A DNA stretch of 64,000 bases from Prunella strophiata (taxonomy: Eukaryota > Chordata > Aves > Passeriformes > Prunellidae), in NCBI GenBank assembly GCA_036583965.1, contig JAZBQD010000017.1:23098385-23162384 (forward strand), read 5' to 3'. Shown piece by piece: positions 37,698-49,100 of this stretch. The notes under the pieces are model-generated. The model did not search any database and was not told where the DNA came from. It saw nothing but the letters and a program-made list of their open reading frames with translations. The position numbers were made by a program, and so were the translations under genes. Numbering within the stretch: the stretch's first letter is position 1; each line of letters opens with the position of its first letter.

Positions 37698-39284
37698 CCT
37701 TACTTTAATCTAAGTTTTACCTACATTCTTGAACAAGAAAATGGGTGGCCTTAGAGTCATGGTGAGTTGCTCAGCAATGTTCAGTGAAACATGCTTTTGT
37801 CTAGAAATCATTTTCCTAATTCTGTCCAAACAAAGGCATCAAATGTACACCAACAGTAACATAATGGAAATTTTGTGAGACCCACCACATCCAACTCATT
37901 ATCTGAGGCTCAAAACAAAATGAGATAGTCTGCCTGTTGTTGAGCAAGGACAGTCTCTCTGCTCCTATTGTGAATGGATTGAGATCAAGATAGTGATTAA
38001 TCCCTATTGTGTATTTTGTATGAGCTTCTGAGAGCTGCCGTGAAGTCAATAGGTGAGAATACTTAAGCAAGCTTGCCCTAAGGGTGTGTGCAGTTTATCC
38101 CTTTCTGAGCACAGAAGTTCAGTATTTGACAGAGACTTGCCTATAAACATCTGACTAGGAACCAAAAACTTATTGCCAAACAGGATAGTTCTCTGAAACA
38201 GGCTCAGCCATGTTTTTCACCCTTCTTTGGGTAAAGTACAGACAAAAATATGTTATGTATCATTACAACTGTTACATTTGGCATTATAGGGTCTGTTCCA
38301 GCTCCCACTGAAGACAGTTGAACAATTCCCATTGACCTCACTTAGGGGACAGCTACAATTCATGGCCAACTACAGGTAAGTTAAACACAAATCTGAACAT
38401 TCCAAAAGCAATAAGGAGTGCTGCAATGGCTGTTTTTCCCTGGTATTGGCATCCCTGGGTGTTCAAGACAACAAATTTACCTGAACCTTTCTTTAAGAAT
38501 TTATTTTACAAAAAAACCAGATCCCTTAGAAAGCCCTTTCATGGGCTCCTTTTCCCGGCACAGAACATAACTTCTTCAAGAAAGATACTTTATAAATCAG
38601 TTAAACTAAAACTGCTAGAACAGTATTTGGGAAACTGAGGGAGAGGGTGAAGATATCCATTCCTTTCTTGCATTCTGACATTTATCACTTTAATGACTGT
38701 TCCCTGACTTTCTTGACAAAGAAGTGACAAATTTCTGCAATTGTTCTGGGGCACAAAGCATCAACGGAAAAAAAATAATACTGCTGCAGGGTTGGAAATT
38801 ATTTGGATCACACAGGTTTCATCATCACTAACAGTTGTCATGGCTGGGTACCTTTCTGCTGTCTCTGTTTCAGTGTTATTTGTGCAAAGGAGCTGCAGGA
38901 ATCAACTCTCACAGTGATTGCCCAAAATATTCACAGTCCTGACTAATGGAGACCTTCCCCCCATCCTCCTTTCTGATCCTGAGAAAACAGGGCAGTAACT
39001 CACACGACTGTTCAAGTCAGGCTGCTTTATTCTCAATAAAACAGCAAATTGAGGACAAGGTAAGGATGACCATTGCACTCAGTAGCACTGAGGTTGGTAG
39101 AGACTGAGACATGACTAGCGAGTAGTTCTTGTCTGCCTAAAAAGCTTCAGGCTGCATCTTCATCAAATGGAAACACAGAAAGTTAGAAACTCATGGATGG
39201 AAAAAAAAGCACAAATAAAAATTACCTACACTCTTCTATCTAAACAGAATTAAGAAATTTCAGGAAGAAGTAAGTTGCTCCCTC
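37698..39284. other. Non-coding stretch
   Basis: No gene, RNA gene or repeat family is recognised. Some of the first 100 bases may be a decayed continuation of the CR1 fragment. Confidence 0.7.
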
Positions 39285-39387
39285 AAAAAAAAAAAAAAAA
39301 CCAAACCAAACCAAACCAAACCAAACAAAAAATCCCAAACAAACAAACAAACAAACAAACTCCAAAAAGCAAAAAAAAAAAAAAAAA
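39285..39387. repeat. Compound A-rich simple repeat: poly-A, (CCAAA)n, (CAAA)n, poly-A
   Basis: A 16-base A run is followed by about five CCAAA units, a run of CAAA units and a second poly-A stretch of about 17 bases. There is no evident retroelement body immediately 5' of it. Confidence 0.93.
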
Positions 39388-39674
39388 CCTAAAAAACCAA
39401 GAGGAGCTATAACTGCTGAGTTCCATGGCTTGTGCTGTGGGGTGTGGAGGAGGGTCACACAAAAGTGAGCTATACAGGTGTAAAAAGTAAAGGGCTGAGA
39501 AAGTGACAACAGATTTGTGGAGTTCAGATGCTTTGTAGGAGCTATGTGTCTATTTTTTAGGGGATGCTGGACTGCCAAAATATGATGCACACTCAATCAC
39601 ACCCACAGAATATGCTGCCACAACGGAGACAACAGCACAGAATGTTGTTTTTGGAAGGACAATGAAATCAGAAA

Positions 39675-40485
39675 GTCTGTTGACTTCCTTGAAGGCAGTG
39701 AGGCCATGCAAAGAGACCTTGAGAAATTAGAGGGCTGGGCAATCACCAACTGTACGAAGTTCAATAGGGGACAGTGCCACATTCTGCATCTGCGATGGGA
39801 CAACCCTGGATGTACAGACAGAACAGGAAATGAGAAGCTGGAGGGCAGTGCTCCAGAAAGGGATCCTGGTCAATGGCAAGTTGAACATGAGTCAGCAGTG
39901 CCCTGGCAGCCAGGAGGGCCCCCTTGTCCTGGGGTGCATCAGGCACAGCATCATGAGCCGGGCAAGGGAGGGGATTGTCCTGCTCTGCTCTGCACTGGGG
40001 CAGCCTCACCTCGAATGCTGAGGGCAGTTTTGGGTGCCACAACACAAAAAAGACATTGAGCTGTTAGAGAGTGTCCAAAGGAGGGCAACAAAGATGGTGA
40101 AGGGTTTGGAGGTCTGAAGGGTCTGAAGCCACTGAGGAGTGGCTGAGGTCACTTGGTCTGTTCAGCCTGGAGGAGACTGAGGGCAGACCTCACTGCAGTT
40201 ACAACTTCCTTGTGAGGGGAAGAGGAGGGGCAGACACTGATCTCTTCCCTGGTGACAGTGACAGGACCCAAGGGAGAGGACTGTGAGAGGTTTAGGTTGG
40301 ATATTAGAAAAAAATTATTTTCCCAGAGGGTGGGCACTGGAACAGGCTCCTCAGGGAAGTGGTCACAGTGGCATTTGGACAATGCACTTGGGCACATTGT
40401 GTGACTCTTGGGTACAGGTGCTGGGCCAGGAGTTGGACTTGATGATCCTTGTGAGTCCCTTCCAAATCAGCATTCATTGAAAAGA
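39675..40485 (+). mobile_element. CR1 LINE, 5'-truncated, end of ORF2 plus 3' UTR
   Basis: From about 39706 the translation reads Q-R-D-L-E-K-L-E-G-W-A and then K-F-N-R-G-Q-C-H-I-L-H-L. This is the characteristic segment near the C-terminus of CR1 reverse transcriptase. After frameshifts it continues as K-L-N-M-S-Q-Q-C and L-G-C-I-R, and the following DNA keeps the usual downstream order (GGCAACAAAGATGGT, then GGTTTAGGTTGGATATTAG and TTGGACTTGATGATCC). The 3' end is degenerate, with CATTCATTGA in place of the octamer repeats. The copy is dead: it has no catalytic core and several frame breaks. The 5' limit is approximate. Confidence 0.93.
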
Positions 40486-42163
40486 AAAAGTCACAAGGAA
40501 GAGCTGGCTGAAGGTCATTTAATAGCTCCTTCAGTTCAGTTCTCCTTGCATGCCCTGTGAGGGAGATAAAACTGACTCTTGGCTAGCTGATATCGCTTCC
40601 AGGAGGGGAACAGAAAAGGTTTACAGCTTTTGTTTCATGCTTTGTTTCTGGACCACAGTTCTCTTTGCCTGCACATTTCGAGAATCTTTGTGTGTGCTCT
40701 CAAACTTGTGGCAATGTCTGCCAACTCAAGCAGTCTCAGGCCACACACAGCATCTATGGACTCTTAGAAACAACAGCCGTTGCATTTCAGGACAGGGAAT
40801 TAACTCATAAATATTTACAAGGCTGTCAGTTACAGAGCTATTAGCAAGACATCTCTGATCAGAAAAGGGGAGATGGGCTTCAGCATGCCTGACTAATCTA
40901 GTCTGGTGGCTGCCCAGCAAAATAATTTTTGAGGACAAGGAAAGCAGTTTTCCTCCCCCTGCCTCACAAACAAAGAGCGTACACTATAAGACAGCTGCAA
41001 AATCCAATACTGCTCACAACACGTCCCTTGAGGCTGTATTTCTTAATCCATACGTAAGTATACCTTTTTTTTTTTTTTTTTATTTTTTTAGAGAGACTAA
41101 ATAACTTCTCTCCATAATCCCACATGTTGTTGGAAACCAAGCCTGAATACATCAACTTGATCATGACCCATCTGTTCACACAGTCTTGGCCCCACTCGAG
41201 CCAGTGCCAACAGGAGAGAGCTAAACATCACCCCAGTGTCCTGACTCACTGTCCTGCTCCCTAATGAGAAGACACAGCCATGTCTAGGGTCTCCTGCAGG
41301 GATACATGCTGCTCTCACCCTTCTCTTGGTAGTGAGGTCCACGGATGTACCAGCAAGATGCCTCTGCCTATGGATGAGGGCTTGGTCCTAATCTTCCTTG
41401 GAGCTCCTCCATCTGGATCACAACTGCAGGCACTAAACCAAACCTCTGAAGGCTATGCTGGCATTTGCCAAAACAGAAATTTGCTGCTGCAAAATGGGAG
41501 CTTTCCTTGTCTAAAGGAACCAATTGACACTCTTGGAAGGCCTTTGGAAAATGTAATGTCTTCCTAAAAATTTAAATAGGTTTTTTTTAAGAGGTCAGGG
41601 ATTTTTTAGTAGTAGTATAGTGTTGATAAATAGGGAGCTGTTGGTGTTTGGGTGTTTTTTTGGCTAGTTTATTGCTTTTTTAAAGTGACCATAGTAAAAG
41701 AGCTGAAGGCTTAGCCCAACATTTTGAACAACAGTACACCACCAGGGGATAGAAAGGAAAAGATGAGCCACAGTGGACAGGTGAGAGGCTGTAACAAATG
41801 AGGAAATGAGAGGGTTGATATAGATAATCATTTTTTCCCTGATCCAAATCACGTGAGAAACAAACAGAACCGAAATTGTCTGGGAATATGAACCAGATTG
41901 CCTCCAGCAAGCTCAGCAACAGAGATTGAATGAAACGTGGAGCTTCTAGTTTGGTGAGAAGTCCACAGCTTTGTGAGACAAGGAAAAACCTGAAGACCAT
42001 GTATAATGTACAGAGCAAAAGTATATTGCTCCATTTTCAGTTATTTCTCTTCTGCTTCTTCTTCTCTTCTGCTTCTTCCTTTTGGCCCAATGGCATCAGC
42101 TTAGGTCCTGTTCTAACTGGCACACTTTGGGGCAATGCTCCAAGTCCCTGGAGCACAGAAGGC
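40486..42163. other. Non-coding stretch
   Basis: It contains a T-rich tract at 41065-41090 and a CTTCTTCT-rich stretch near 42048-42078. No gene or repeat family is recognised. Confidence 0.7.
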
Positions 42164-42608
42164 TGTCATGGTTTAGCAACAGTATTCACCAATTAAGTGC
42201 TACCACTGAGACTCTCCAAACCACGAGCAGCTTGCTTGTTAACCCTCCCCTTCTCCCTCCCTCTACAGGTGGCTGGAATTGAGAACTGGAAAGGTAAAGG
42301 TCACAGGCTGAGATAAGAACAATTTACTGGATACAGCAATGAGGTAGGAAAATGAACCACAACGGCAACAATACTAATTAGAGAGGGTGCAAGAAAGAGG
42401 CAAACGATTCACAGGGAAACCTCTCAATGATACCCAACCACTCCCTGCACCACACCATGCCAACCTGCCAGGGACCCCTTCTCCTGGGAACAGACCCCCC
42501 AGCCCTCTTGCCTGGCAATGACATGAGGTAGTATAGAATAATCTCCAGGTCCTATTCATGCCTCCTCTTGGCTACTGCAAAAGTCCTGTCCTGGCTGAAA
42601 ATAGGATA
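42164..42608 (+). mobile_element. Decayed LTR-like element (probable solo LTR of an avian endogenous retrovirus)
   Basis: The segment starts TGTCATGGTTTAGCAAC. It contains a GGCTGAGATAAGAACAATTT block followed by ACTGGATACAGCAATGAGG, and it ends in CCTGTCCTGGCTGAAAATAG. This order resembles a common family of avian LTRs of about 450-600 bp in my memory. There is no internal gag or pol sequence on either side, so it would be a solo LTR. Clear target-site duplications are not visible and the ends are approximate. An alternative is an unrelated non-autonomous repeat. Confidence 0.5.
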
Positions 42609-43980
42609 AAAGCTCTATCCACACAGATTTAACTTAGGGATGAGGTCTTAAAGGCAAGTTTTTTTGGAGAGATCCTGCCTCTTATTTTGTGTTATTCCAG
42701 CACTCAGCTTCATGTAACTGTGACCCCATTGAAGTCTGGGAACAGGAGTCAAGAAGCAATGGCATGACAGCAGCAGCCTCTTGGCATATTTTATCCACTA
42801 GACACTCAGTAAAGTAATTATGTGTCTTAAGCCATGGCTCATGTTCAAGGAGTTTTTTGGTGAGTACTTCTGCACATCATTGGATCTGTGTGGAAAGATT
42901 CTGAAATTCCACACTTTTTGCTGGCTGGTTTGGCTCTCAACTCTCTTTTTGGATACATGAAAAAGTGGGAAAAAATACAATTTTGTTAATTTTTCCATGG
43001 CTCTGGCAAGGTACAGAAATTCAAGGTGTTGGATGTCTTTTAAGGTGCACCGGGAACAAAAGGACCATGCCAGTAGAGGCTGAAAATCATGAGTCCTGCT
43101 TAATTTTTTCTGCCACATCCACTCCAGGGAATTTTTCAAACCTCACTATACTTCCTATCTCCAACCTGTTGTGAGAGAACAACACACACATTTGTTTCAC
43201 CAGTGAACACATGAGACACTCTGATGTCCAGCAAATTGAAACAGGACGAGAGACAGGCCAGATGTTTCCAGAGCCTTTCCTGCAACAGGAATGGACAACC
43301 AATACAAAACCTCAGATTTTTGCCAAAGATGACAATAGTGTACATGATGCTGCCCATGCTGTCTACCCCTGAGGCTACTCTCAAAAAGCATGGCACTGGC
43401 AGCTCTGTTATCCTGCAGAGGTGAACATCTGCAGGGCCAATTCACAATTCAATAACACAGCTGAAATAATGGCATGCAATTGCCTGTCTCCTGTGGTATC
43501 AAAACCTCCAGCCTGGATGTGAGTCCTGACAGCAGGACAGTCTGGCATCTCCACTGAAATCTTCAGTTTCAAAGCTGTGGGCACAGTCTGCATACTCTGA
43601 TCTCATGGTAAATTATAGAGACTACACATGACTGTTTTACGTGTGGTCAGGAGGTTCCATGAAGATGTTGAATAATGAAACTGACTCTAGCATGTTCTTT
43701 TCACATCTCTTGATTTGCCTTATACTCTAAAATAAAAATGGTGGGGTACTGAGGCCACAAATTTGAGAAGATATTTTGGAGATAAATTTACAAGTGGAAC
43801 AAATAATGAAAAATTGTTATGATAAAAAAACCCCTGAAATATTTTGCAAAAATCAATGCCACAGTATGAAAGGACTCATGAGTGTGCTACTCCTTCTGTG
43901 CTGAGGGGCAGAAGGAAAAAAATACCTCCAGTTTTAGTGGGACTCAGTCTTCTGAAATAGAGGCATTGTAGGATTTTTTT

Positions 43981-44007
43981 CTGGATAGAGATCAGGTCTC
44001 TATCCAG
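43981..44007. repeat. Perfect 11-bp inverted repeat, 5-nt loop
   Basis: CTGGATAGAGA at 43981-43991 pairs with TCTCTATCCAG at 43997-44007. Function is unknown. Confidence 0.9.
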
Positions 44008-46081
44008 GGTTTACTTCATTTGCAGAATTCTTGCAGTGGCAGAGAAACATAAAACCATATATGTGAAGGATAAAGCTAGATGTCTGAAGAAAAGCCACAG
44101 TGAATGAAACAGATATTTTCCAAAAATAAGAAGGATTTTGAAGCAAGATACGCCCTTTCTTCAAGACACAGAAAATAATTTCTCTAAGTGTTTTTCTTAT
44201 AGGCTGCTAAAGGTGCATAACTCAATGAGTTAACTCTGCCTTTATATCATACTTCAAAATATCACATTTTCCTTACCACTGGCCTCAATTTGCTTTCCTC
44301 TACTCAGCAAAACAAATAAATTCATGTTTAATTTCAACCATGTGCTCAGAGGCTTTGCTGGAGCAGTGCAGACCCTTTCCTCATGGTAGAAGCTGACCTT
44401 CGCAGGGGCTGCAGTGACACCCCAGTACTTGGGAAACTGGCAAATCTTACCCCACAGGCTTTTGCAGAGCTAGGATATTGCTCAGTTACCCCGTGGAAAT
44501 CTCTCTGTATGGGAGGGGTCAAGCTCCTCTCTTTAATAGAAAATGGGAACTGAAATGTGGCTCTCTGCCCATTTGGTTCCTGAGCACTCCCAGGAAGTTT
44601 TTTCCTATCCTTTTAGTGTATCCTTAGCCAGATCTTCTTAGTTTCCCTCAGCAAAGCTGTAGATGCATGAACCTCTTGGTGATACTCCATCCCTGGACTT
44701 TGCAAATTCTTCCTTGCCCCATTGTCAGGAGGAGAAATGCATGCCGTAGGGGGAATGTAAAGCTTTTACAGGAAACAGCAAGTGTCAGGTGTTGCAATAT
44801 ATATTCTATTTAAGGCTGTATTGATAACAGGTTACTTTTTTTTATGAACTTAAGAAAGAATGGGTAGAGATAAGGGTCCTTAGAGGACAACCTGTTGTCA
44901 CTCGAGCCTTATGTCTTCATTCTGTGACAGTAATGTGCACGGAATCAGAAATAACAGAACAACAAATAAACCCCAGAATGAAATGGTCTTCAGCCAGTGC
45001 TTTTCTCCTAATTAATACTACAGAGTGTAGAGAAATTGTAGAATTTTTTTCAGAAATATAATCTCCAAAGGCCTGTGCTGGATTACTGAAATGTTTTCAT
45101 TACAGGTGTGTGTAAGTAATGACAAAGTCTCCCACTTTGTCAGCAGGTAAAACTCAGGAGGATACATGTGTCCTGCCTACCCTTTTATTCACATAAATAC
45201 CTTGGGAAGTTCTTTCCGACTCCTTTTATTCAGTGAAGATAAATTTCTGGCTGAGGTCCTGCTACAGGTGGGAGAGAAACTCTCTCCTAAAGACGTGATC
45301 TTCTTGCATTATTCAGTGCAAAAAAAGTGCCTTTCCCTGTCAGTGCGCAAAGCACTGGAGCTCCTGCAGCCAGCACTGAGAGAAGAGCAAGGTCTTCCAG
45401 TCCTTGTTTGGCAGGTCCCATCTGTGGCCAAGTGGTGGCTGTCATGCAAGAGAAGGGTCACAGCCTCTGTGACATTACATGCCTGAAGCAAGGGGGCAAT
45501 GTCTTTTGAGCAGGGGAAGTACATCTCCCAAGGGGAGCGCATACGCCGTAGGGATGGAAGCTGTCACAGAGCTTTGGTTGTGGAGGTGCTCGTGTTTGCA
45601 GCTCTGGACGCCCTCTGCTCCTCAGCTTCCCAGCCAAGGGAGACTTATGAATAAACAATTAAACAATACTGTTGGGAGGAATTTTCCAGGAGTTCCATAA
45701 AACACTGTGGTGAGTTGAAAACAAAACAAGGCCCAGTCCCTGACAGGAGATGTTCAGGACCTTGGAGGACTGAACTTGAGCTGAGCCAAAATAAATCCCA
45801 AGGGACAACAAAAAGTCAGCAACTTCCATTCCAAACAAGAGTTTCCTTCACCAACAGTCCACCCCTGTATTGTTAGTGCTTTAGTGTCAAGATCCTGAAG
45901 AAAGCATTCTCTAAGACCAGAGGTCAGAAAAGATTCTACAAAAGTAGTAGGCACCTCTTCACCTCTCACAGTGTTCTGGACCACACACTACTGCAAGTTA
46001 CGGGCATGCCTCCAAAGGGAGGAGAGGAAACTCAGGCAAGGCTGCTAACTACAAACTTCAAACCTTTGCTGCTATTATGTT

Positions 46082-46109
46082 AAAAAAAAAAAAAAAGAAA
46101 AAAAAAAAA
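46082..46109. repeat. Poly-A tract
   Basis: A-rich run with a single G interruption; low complexity. Confidence 0.9.
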
Positions 46110-49100
46110 GAACAAAAGAAAAGTAAGTATTAAATGCCCCCTCTGCAAACTGTAGAGACTGCCCAAGCCAGTACTTTAGGAAAATTCTCTCCTACTCCAT
46201 TGCAACTTCCCTCAATATGAGAGCAAAGACAGTCAGTCGAAAATCAAGTCTGCAGAGGTATGAGTTGTGTCAGGGAGACTTCTATCTGACATTGCAGGCT
46301 GCCACTGAGGTGCCATTGATGCAGGAAAGTGCAAAGAAGTCAGTTAAAAACCACAGATTGGGCCTTTTAAGGCAGCTTGCGTAACCTGGCCATTCAGTTC
46401 TCTTCAGGCTATGGGGGACCTGAGTGATTAGAGATTAATTGGGGTAGGGCAAAAAGTAGCTGAAAGAGTAACACAAAATACCCTCCCCATCTAGTTTCAA
46501 ACACAAGCATCCCAGTTTATTCAATTTCAGATAAAAAATTCTGCAAATGCTGGTTTTAAGTCTGAGTCTGGACATATGCTCTGAACCTTTCTGATAGGAA
46601 TATAATGGAAAGATTCTAGAGGAGGGACAAACAAAAGTGTCCTAAAGGCATTGTTTTAAGCTATAAATAGCTTCTAATGTAATGTCACAACTTTTGGATG
46701 TTTGAGTGTAGGGTTACTGCTAAGCTTTGGTACCAAAGCAATGCACTCATTCATGGGTTTTCAAACAATATGTAACAAGCATTTTCTTAGTTGCTCAGAG
46801 GCTGAGCTCCCCATCAAACCTCTGACATAAGCAGAGACATTGTACACCGTATGGTTTTAATGCCATGTTTCACACCACAGATTTTTAATGTCTCCATATA
46901 TTCCTTCAGTTGATCTCATGGTTTAAGTATACTGTTACACAATAATTCAGTACACATGAAGAATTATGACAAAACAGCCATCCATATGAAATTACAAAAT
47001 GCTAAAGAAAGAGGCTGCCAAAGATTCAAAAAAAAAGAGGTGACAAAACTACTTTTTGACAGAACAGAAAAAACACTTATGCATGCATTTATTTTCTTAT
47101 CAGATGATTAGGTGAATCAGAAATGATATTAAGTTAATGTCAAAATTTAATATTATATATGATTTTAAAAGATGTAACAAGGTCACATGCTCAAAGGTGA
47201 CTTGAATTGTTGGATTTGCATAGAATGATTGTGTTAAAGTGAAACAAAAGTAAAAAGCAGAAAGTATGAAAGAAGTCTTTAGGGCTACTGCAGAAAACAC
47301 TGAAGGGCTGAAACTTTGTTCAAGAATGGTACAGAAATGAGTGTGCTTGGTCTCTGATATTTGTCATTTTTGGCTTCATGCAAGCTAAGAATTTCACAGA
47401 GACCTACTGTTTTAGTTTATTTCATTCCATCAATTAAAAAAATATAATAAAAAGAAAGTGATTATTTTTTATCCTGAGTGTAATGAAGATCTGGAGATGC
47501 TGAAAATGTGAATGCAGTGCCAGAAGGGTCCTTGTTTCAGCAAAAGGGACTGGTGAAGACCTGACTTTAAGGTCTTTGGGCCCAAAACTGTTACCAATTA
47601 GAAAGAAAGTGTCTAATATTTGTCAAGTGCAAACAGGTAACTTCATGGCAGGAGAGCCAAGAGAGGTGAAAAAATAAGAGCATGAACTCCTGGTGAAAAT
47701 GGAAAATGGATGAAAGTCCGTGTGCACATATCAAATTAATATCTTCTTTTTTTCATTCTCTGCCTCTTGCTTAAGGCCAAAATAATTAAATGGTCCAACT
47801 AACAAGTGGATTCCTGCAATCTTACAGTGACAAAACCCACAGACATCTTTATCCAGATGGTCTGACTTAAAAGATAGGCCAACCAGGGACAGTTTTTGAA
47901 GATTCCATTGCAAAATAATCAAATTAATGTATTAAACACCTTGAGAAAATTCAGAACTGGCAAACTGCACACAGGTACTCAACATATGTTTTCAAAGCGA
48001 AAAAATAAAAAAGGACATCTCTTCCTTCATGAAAGCTAGCAGCTTTATTTCCACCTGTCTGCATTGCACCAAGTCAGCATGGGAATAAGCCACAGCCACT
48101 CTTCTACTCCCTTTGCTTTGCACTGTGCTTCTCCTGCACAATGCAAAAATGAAACAAGAGGAGAAAAGTGAAATTCAGAGATAAAAGCACAGAGAGGCAA
48201 CATATTGAAAATACATGGAACAAAAAGACTCTGAAAGAGCAAACAGCAGGTCTGTCCTGTTCCAATGGGCACTGTAACATGGCAAATGGCTCAGGATTTC
48301 TATTATTTTATTACAAATAGATCACATGCAAGGGCTGGATCATCTATCCTGGGCAGCCTGCTGCTTCCTGCTTTTTGGTCTTTTTTTGTAAAAAGCTTTT
48401 TATACTCCTCTTCAGGCTTCCTCCTTTTGCTTTTGCTGGTGTAGTTCAGTTTCTGACAGCAAGAGGAAACATGCTAGTACATGGCATTTATCCATGGTGC
48501 AAGCTAGATCTCCACCCAAAAGATTTACAAAGTGGCTTGTTGGCAAAATACCAGCTTTCTCAAGATATAAATCACACTAATCTGCCTCATTTTCCTGCTG
48601 TTGTTAATGGAGCAGCATCTATAGGGAAAGGAGAGAAGGGAGAAGGCACTACTATTTCTGAGTTCTCCAAGCCCTGAAATACTATACTAAGAAAAATTTA
48701 ACTGACAAATACCAAAAAACCAAATGAAACCAAAACAGCAAAATCCAACATGGTCTCATGTATCCCCATGATTTCCAGGTGCTGACCCATTAAAATCTCA
48801 TGAAGACTACAGGGTGGTATGTGACCAGCTGGGGCTGTGGGAAGTGGCAGGGACAACGTGAAGCCAACGTGTCAGAGGCTCATTTTTCAAGGTCTCTAGG
48901 TACAGATAGCCCAGCTATGGATCATGAGTGACACACAGTGGAGGGGTCTGTGAGCAGAAAGGGGATGCAGCTTAAAACAAAGCAGAAAAGCATGCAAAAC
49001 TAGAGAAAAACCATGCTGTGCAGGACCTTTCCACAGCCATGCACCCACATAGTGCTCTTGGGCTTTCATAAGGGGACTGTAAATAAAGGAGAATGAAACA

